Shown here: positions 5,968 through 8,931 of the stretch, in pieces | Position numbering within the stretch: position 1 is the stretch's first letter | How the letters are laid out: every line of letters starts with the position of its first letter | NCBI GenBank assembly: GCA_946885425.1 | Contig: CAMPGJ010000037.1 | Location: 1-8,931 of the forward strand | Length of the DNA: 8,931 bases | Direction: 5' to 3' | Source: an uncultured bacterium | Lineage (GTDB): Bacteria > Patescibacteria > Microgenomatia > Levybacterales > UBA12049 | Program-made: the position numbers and the translations under genes | Notes under the pieces: model-generated | The model's database searches: none | What the model saw: the letters and a program-made list of their open reading frames with translations, nothing else | What the model was told of the DNA's origin: nothing

Positions 5968-8910
5968 ATGGACAAAATTACCATCCGCGGAGCACGCGAA
6001 CATAACTTAAAGAATATCGATCTGGAAATCCCTAAGAATAAGCTTGTTGTATTTACGGGGCTTTCCGGTAGTGGAAAATCTTCATTAGCGTTTGATACTG
6101 TTTATGCTGAGGGACAACGGAGATATGTAGAGAGTCTTTCTTCCTATGCAAGACAATTTCTTGGCACGATGAAAAAACCTGATGTTGATGTAATTGAAGG
6201 TCTTTCACCTGCAATTTCTATCGACCAGAAATCAACATCACATAATCCTCGTTCAACAGTTGGTACAGTAACCGAAATCTACGATTATATGAGGTTACTC
6301 TTTGCCCGCGTGGGGCATCCTCATTGTCCAAAATGCGGCAGGGAAATTGCAAGACAATCCAAAGAACAAATTGTTGATTCTATCTTTAAAATGTATGATA
6401 CACACAGAGAAGTCGGAAAAAAGGAACTACGCATGCTGCTTCTTGCTCCAATCGTCAAAGATAGACGGGGCGAATATACAGACCTATTTAATGGACTAAA
6501 AAAGCGAGGATATACCAAGGTCAGAATTGACGGCTACATCTATAATCTTACAGAACAGTTCACCCTCATCAAGACCAACAAGCACTCAATTGATCTTGTT
6601 ATTGATGCTATATCACTTCAAAAAGATACTGACCGAATGCGACTCGTCAATGATGTCGAGCAGGCACTGCAATTTGGCAACAGTGAAATGACAGTAGCCT
6701 TGATTAGAGATGCATCCTTCACAATGCCTGAAAAACCTGAAAAGATGGATGATGTCCTTTTTTCAGAAAAATTTGCTTGTCCGGTTGATAATATTTCTCT
6801 TCCTGATATTGAGCCAAGAATCTTTTCATTCAACACACCGCACGGCGCTTGCCAAAATTGTTCAGGACTAGGAAAAGTATTAACGGGGGATCCGGAATTA
6901 ATATTTAATGATAATCTAACAATCAATGAAGGAGGCATAGTTCCCTTCTTTAATATTGGTAGTAATGACACCTGGTTCTCCCGAACTTTTAAAACATTCT
7001 GTGACGAAAATAATATTCCGATGACGAAACGTCTTTCGGAAATATCCACAGAACAGAAAGAATTATTGCTTAATGGTACCGGAAGCAAAGAGTATTACGT
7101 ACAGGGAGAAAATAAATGGGGGAGAGAGACCGTTATCCACGAACCATTCAAAGGTATCGCCGCTGAACTACGCAAAAAGTATAACGAGTCGGAATCGCAG
7201 TTTATGCGATCCCAAATTGATAAATTCATGAAATACGAAGTTTGCCGGGATTGTGACGGAGGCAGACTCAAAAGAGAAGCGCTTTCAGTGACTATCGATG
7301 GTAAATCAATTGTTTATGTATCTGACCTATCTATTGAAAAAGCACTGGCATTTGTAAATTCACTCCCTCAGGTATTTTCTGAACGTGAAAATATAATAGG
7401 GAAGATGATTCTGCGTGAAATTCGTGAACGTCTAACCTTTCTCACAGATGTTGGATTGGAATATCTGACACTCGCACGTACAGCATCAACACTTTCTGGT
7501 GGAGAAGCACAACGTATTAGATTAGCCTCTCAAATTGGAAGCGGTCTGACAGGTGTACTCTACGTCTTAGACGAACCATCCATCGGTCTGCACCAAAGAG
7601 ATAATACAAAATTAATTGAAACACTTAAAAAACTCCGCGAACTAGGCAACACGGTACTCGTTGTTGAACATGATGAAGATACCATGGAAGCATCAGATTA
7701 CATGTTCGACTTTGGACCCGGAGCGGGAGCCGCAGGTGGCCATGTAATAGCAAAAGGAACGGTAGATGAATTAAAGAAAAATAAAGATTCCATCACAGGA
7801 GCATATCTCTCAGGAAGGAAGAAGATCACAGTTAAAAGAGACACTGTCATTCTGGAGCGAAGCGATAGAATCGCATCAGGAGATCCTATCAGTCGCTCAA
7901 GCTCCTTCCAGGATGACAAATCACTCAAGCTAATCGGTGCTTCTCAGAATAACCTTAAAAACATTGATGTTGAATTCCCACTGGGAAAATTTGTTGTGAT
8001 CACCGGGGTATCAGGTAGCGGAAAGTCCACTTTGATAAATGATATTCTTTTCCACGCATTAATGAAATCGAAAAATCCATATCATCCACAGAAGCCAGGA
8101 GCGTTTGTAGAACTTCAGGGATATGAGCACATCAAGAATGTCTTTTCTATAGACCAATCACCAATTGGACGAACACCAAGGAGCAATGCAGCCACCTACA
8201 CCGGAGCATTTGGGTATATCCGGGATATTTTTGCAGGTACCAAAGAAGCCAAACTTAGAGGATATGGCCCAGGAAGATTCTCATTCAATGTCAAAGGCGG
8301 AAGGTGTGAAGCATGCCAGGGTGAGGGACAGATAAAAATTGAAATGCAATTCATGCCTGATGTATATATAACATGCGAAGTATGTGAAGGGAAACAATAT
8401 ACACATGAAGCGTTAGAAGTACTCTTCAATAATAAAAATATCTCTGATGTGCTGAATATGAGTGTCACAGAAGCGCTCAGCTTCTTTTCATTCATGCCTG
8501 GGCTTGCACATAGACTGGCAACGCTCAATGACGTAGGACTTTCATATATCAAACTGGGCCAACCAGCACCTACACTCTCAGGTGGTGAAGCGCAAAGAGT
8601 TAAATTAGCAACAGAACTATCCAAAAAAGGACGTGATGCTTTATATATATTGGATGAACCGACAACAGGACTGCATTTTGCTGACCTTGAGAAGCTCTTG
8701 TACGTACTAAGAAGACTAGTTGATCAAGGGAACTCAGTTATTGTTATAGAACACAATTTAGATGTCATCAAAAATGCTGACTACATCATCGACCTGGGGC
8801 CTGAAGGAGGAGAAAAAGGCGGGCAGATCATCGCTACAGGTACCCCACAGGAAATAGCCAGTAACCCCAAATCCTGGACAGGAAAGTTTTTGAAGAATGT
8901 ACTAAAATAG
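5968..8910 (+). CDS. uvrA: Excinuclease ABC subunit UvrA, with an in-frame palindromic insertion
   Basis: UvrA is the dimeric ATPase that finds bulky DNA lesions and loads UvrB in nucleotide excision repair. The 980-residue protein has two ABC halves. Half one: Walker A GLSGSGKS (31-38), CPKC (120-123), the UvrB-binding/insertion region, CRDC (426-429), signature LSGGEAQR (509-516) and Walker B LDEPS (Asp535, Glu536). Half two: Walker A GVSGSGKS (680-687), zinc module C780-x2-C783-x19-C803-x2-C806, signature LSGGEAQR (870-877) and Walker B LDEPT (Asp896, Glu897). In the first zinc module the usual second Cys is Asp274 (CPVD, then C295 and C298). ATG 5968 is fixed by a TAA at 5962-5964 and by the canonical start [17 protein letters not shown]. 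No Shine-Dalgarno is present. Most UvrA proteins are about 940-960 residues; the excess falls in the inter-half linker, where residues about 626-651 are encoded by a palindromic repeat. Confidence 0.97.
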   Translation: MDKITIRGAREHNLKNIDLEIPKNKLVVFTGLSGSGKSSLAFDTVYAEGQRRYVESLSSYARQFLGTMKKPDVDVIEGLSPAISIDQKSTSHNPRSTVGTVTEIYDYMRLLFARVGHPHCPKCGREIARQSKEQIVDSIFKMYDTHREVGKKELRMLLLAPIVKDRRGEYTDLFNGLKKRGYTKVRIDGYIYNLTEQFTLIKTNKHSIDLVIDAISLQKDTDRMRLVNDVEQALQFGNSEMTVALIRDASFTMPEKPEKMDDVLFSEKFACPVDNISLPDIEPRIFSFNTPHGACQNCSGLGKVLTGDPELIFNDNLTINEGGIVPFFNIGSNDTWFSRTFKTFCDENNIPMTKRLSEISTEQKELLLNGTGSKEYYVQGENKWGRETVIHEPFKGIAAELRKKYNESESQFMRSQIDKFMKYEVCRDCDGGRLKREALSVTIDGKSIVYVSDLSIEKALAFVNSLPQVFSERENIIGKMILREIRERLTFLTDVGLEYLTLARTASTLSGGEAQRIRLASQIGSGLTGVLYVLDEPSIGLHQRDNTKLIETLKKLRELGNTVLVVEHDEDTMEASDYMFDFGPGAGAAGGHVIAKGTVDELKKNKDSITGAYLSGRKKITVKRDTVILERSDRIASGDPISRSSSFQDDKSLKLIGASQNNLKNIDVEFPLGKFVVITGVSGSGKSTLINDILFHALMKSKNPYHPQKPGAFVELQGYEHIKNVFSIDQSPIGRTPRSNAATYTGAFGYIRDIFAGTKEAKLRGYGPGRFSFNVKGGRCEACQGEGQIKIEMQFMPDVYITCEVCEGKQYTHEALEVLFNNKNISDVLNMSVTEALSFFSFMPGLAHRLATLNDVGLSYIKLGQPAPTLSGGEAQRVKLATELSKKGRDALYILDEPTTGLHFADLEKLLYVLRRLVDQGNSVIVIEHNLDVIKNADYIIDLGPEGGEKGGQIIATGTPQEIASNPKSWTGKFLKNVLK
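7845..7918 (+). repeat. 74-bp imperfect palindromic element inside uvrA
   Basis: The ends TGTCATTCTGGA (7845-7856) and TCCAGGATGACA (7907-7918) are inverted repeats pairing at all 12 positions, one as a G-T wobble. Further in, AGCGA (7861-7865) pairs with TCGCT (7893-7897), and TAGAATC (7866-7872) pairs with GATCCTA (7882-7888) with one mismatch, around a nine-base loop. The right arm has two four-base bulges (7889-7892 and 7903-7906). The element is read in frame as about 25 residues ([12 protein letters not shown] and onward to SSFQDD) between the two ATPase halves of UvrA. From memory, the arm resembles the TGTCATTCTGAG/GCGAAGCGA repeats dispersed between genes in many environmental bacterial genomes. 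No second copy is in this window. Confidence 0.8.
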
Positions 8911-8931
8911 AAGAGTAAGTAAATTTTCCAT

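Noticed and set aside
6618..7088. Long minus-strand open frame of 156 codons inside uvrA, and similar antisense frames elsewhere.
   Set aside because: It lies wholly within the well-conserved uvrA coding region, shows no recognisable protein features, and is a shadow of the sense frame.

Overview
The window is a compact, AT-rich bacterial segment with every gene on the + strand: the 3' part of mutS, complete mutL, an unnamed 59-codon gene, a single-chain ABC exporter, an unrecognised 194-residue protein and complete uvrA. The standard bacterial code fits, since no gene needs TGA read as an amino acid. Low GC, short gaps, endonuclease-type MutL with no methyl-directed partner in view, and the wording of the MutS ATPase (NMAGKSVFIRQ, ASDVITSGLSTFMVEM) recall Patescibacteria/CPR genomes. 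That assignment is from memory and tentative.

Layout. Positions 1-1441 hold the last 479 codons of mutS, whose 5' end is outside the window. A 39-base gap with a purine-rich ribosome binding site leads to mutL (1481-3202). A perfect TATAAT lies just past the mutL stop, and the 59-codon gene begins at 3220. A promoter-like TTGAAA/TATGGT pair precedes the ABC exporter (3455-5218). A 68-base gap with an extended -10 element leads to the 194-codon gene (5287-5871). A 96-base gap carries the best promoter of the window (TTGCCT-17 bp-TATAAT) and a leader hairpin, followed by uvrA (5968-8910). The final 21 bases hold nothing I recognise. No rRNA, tRNA, CRISPR array or convincing intrinsic terminator was seen.

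How the genes fit together. MutS recognises mismatches and recruits MutL, whose C-terminal half carries the complete nicking-endonuclease motif set. UvrA is the damage-recognition ATPase of nucleotide excision repair. The window is therefore DNA-repair-rich, with an exporter and two unknown small proteins between the repair genes. Only mutL has a clear Shine-Dalgarno sequence. The two unknown genes have -10 hexamers placed exactly 6 bases before ATG, as expected for leaderless mRNAs.

The most unusual item is a 74-bp imperfect palindrome (7845-7918) lying in frame inside uvrA. It encodes about 25 extra residues in the linker between the two ATPase halves and looks like a mobile palindromic repeat that has become protein-coding. 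Second is the ABC exporter, whose nucleotide-binding domain lacks the switch histidine and the A-loop aromatic residue.
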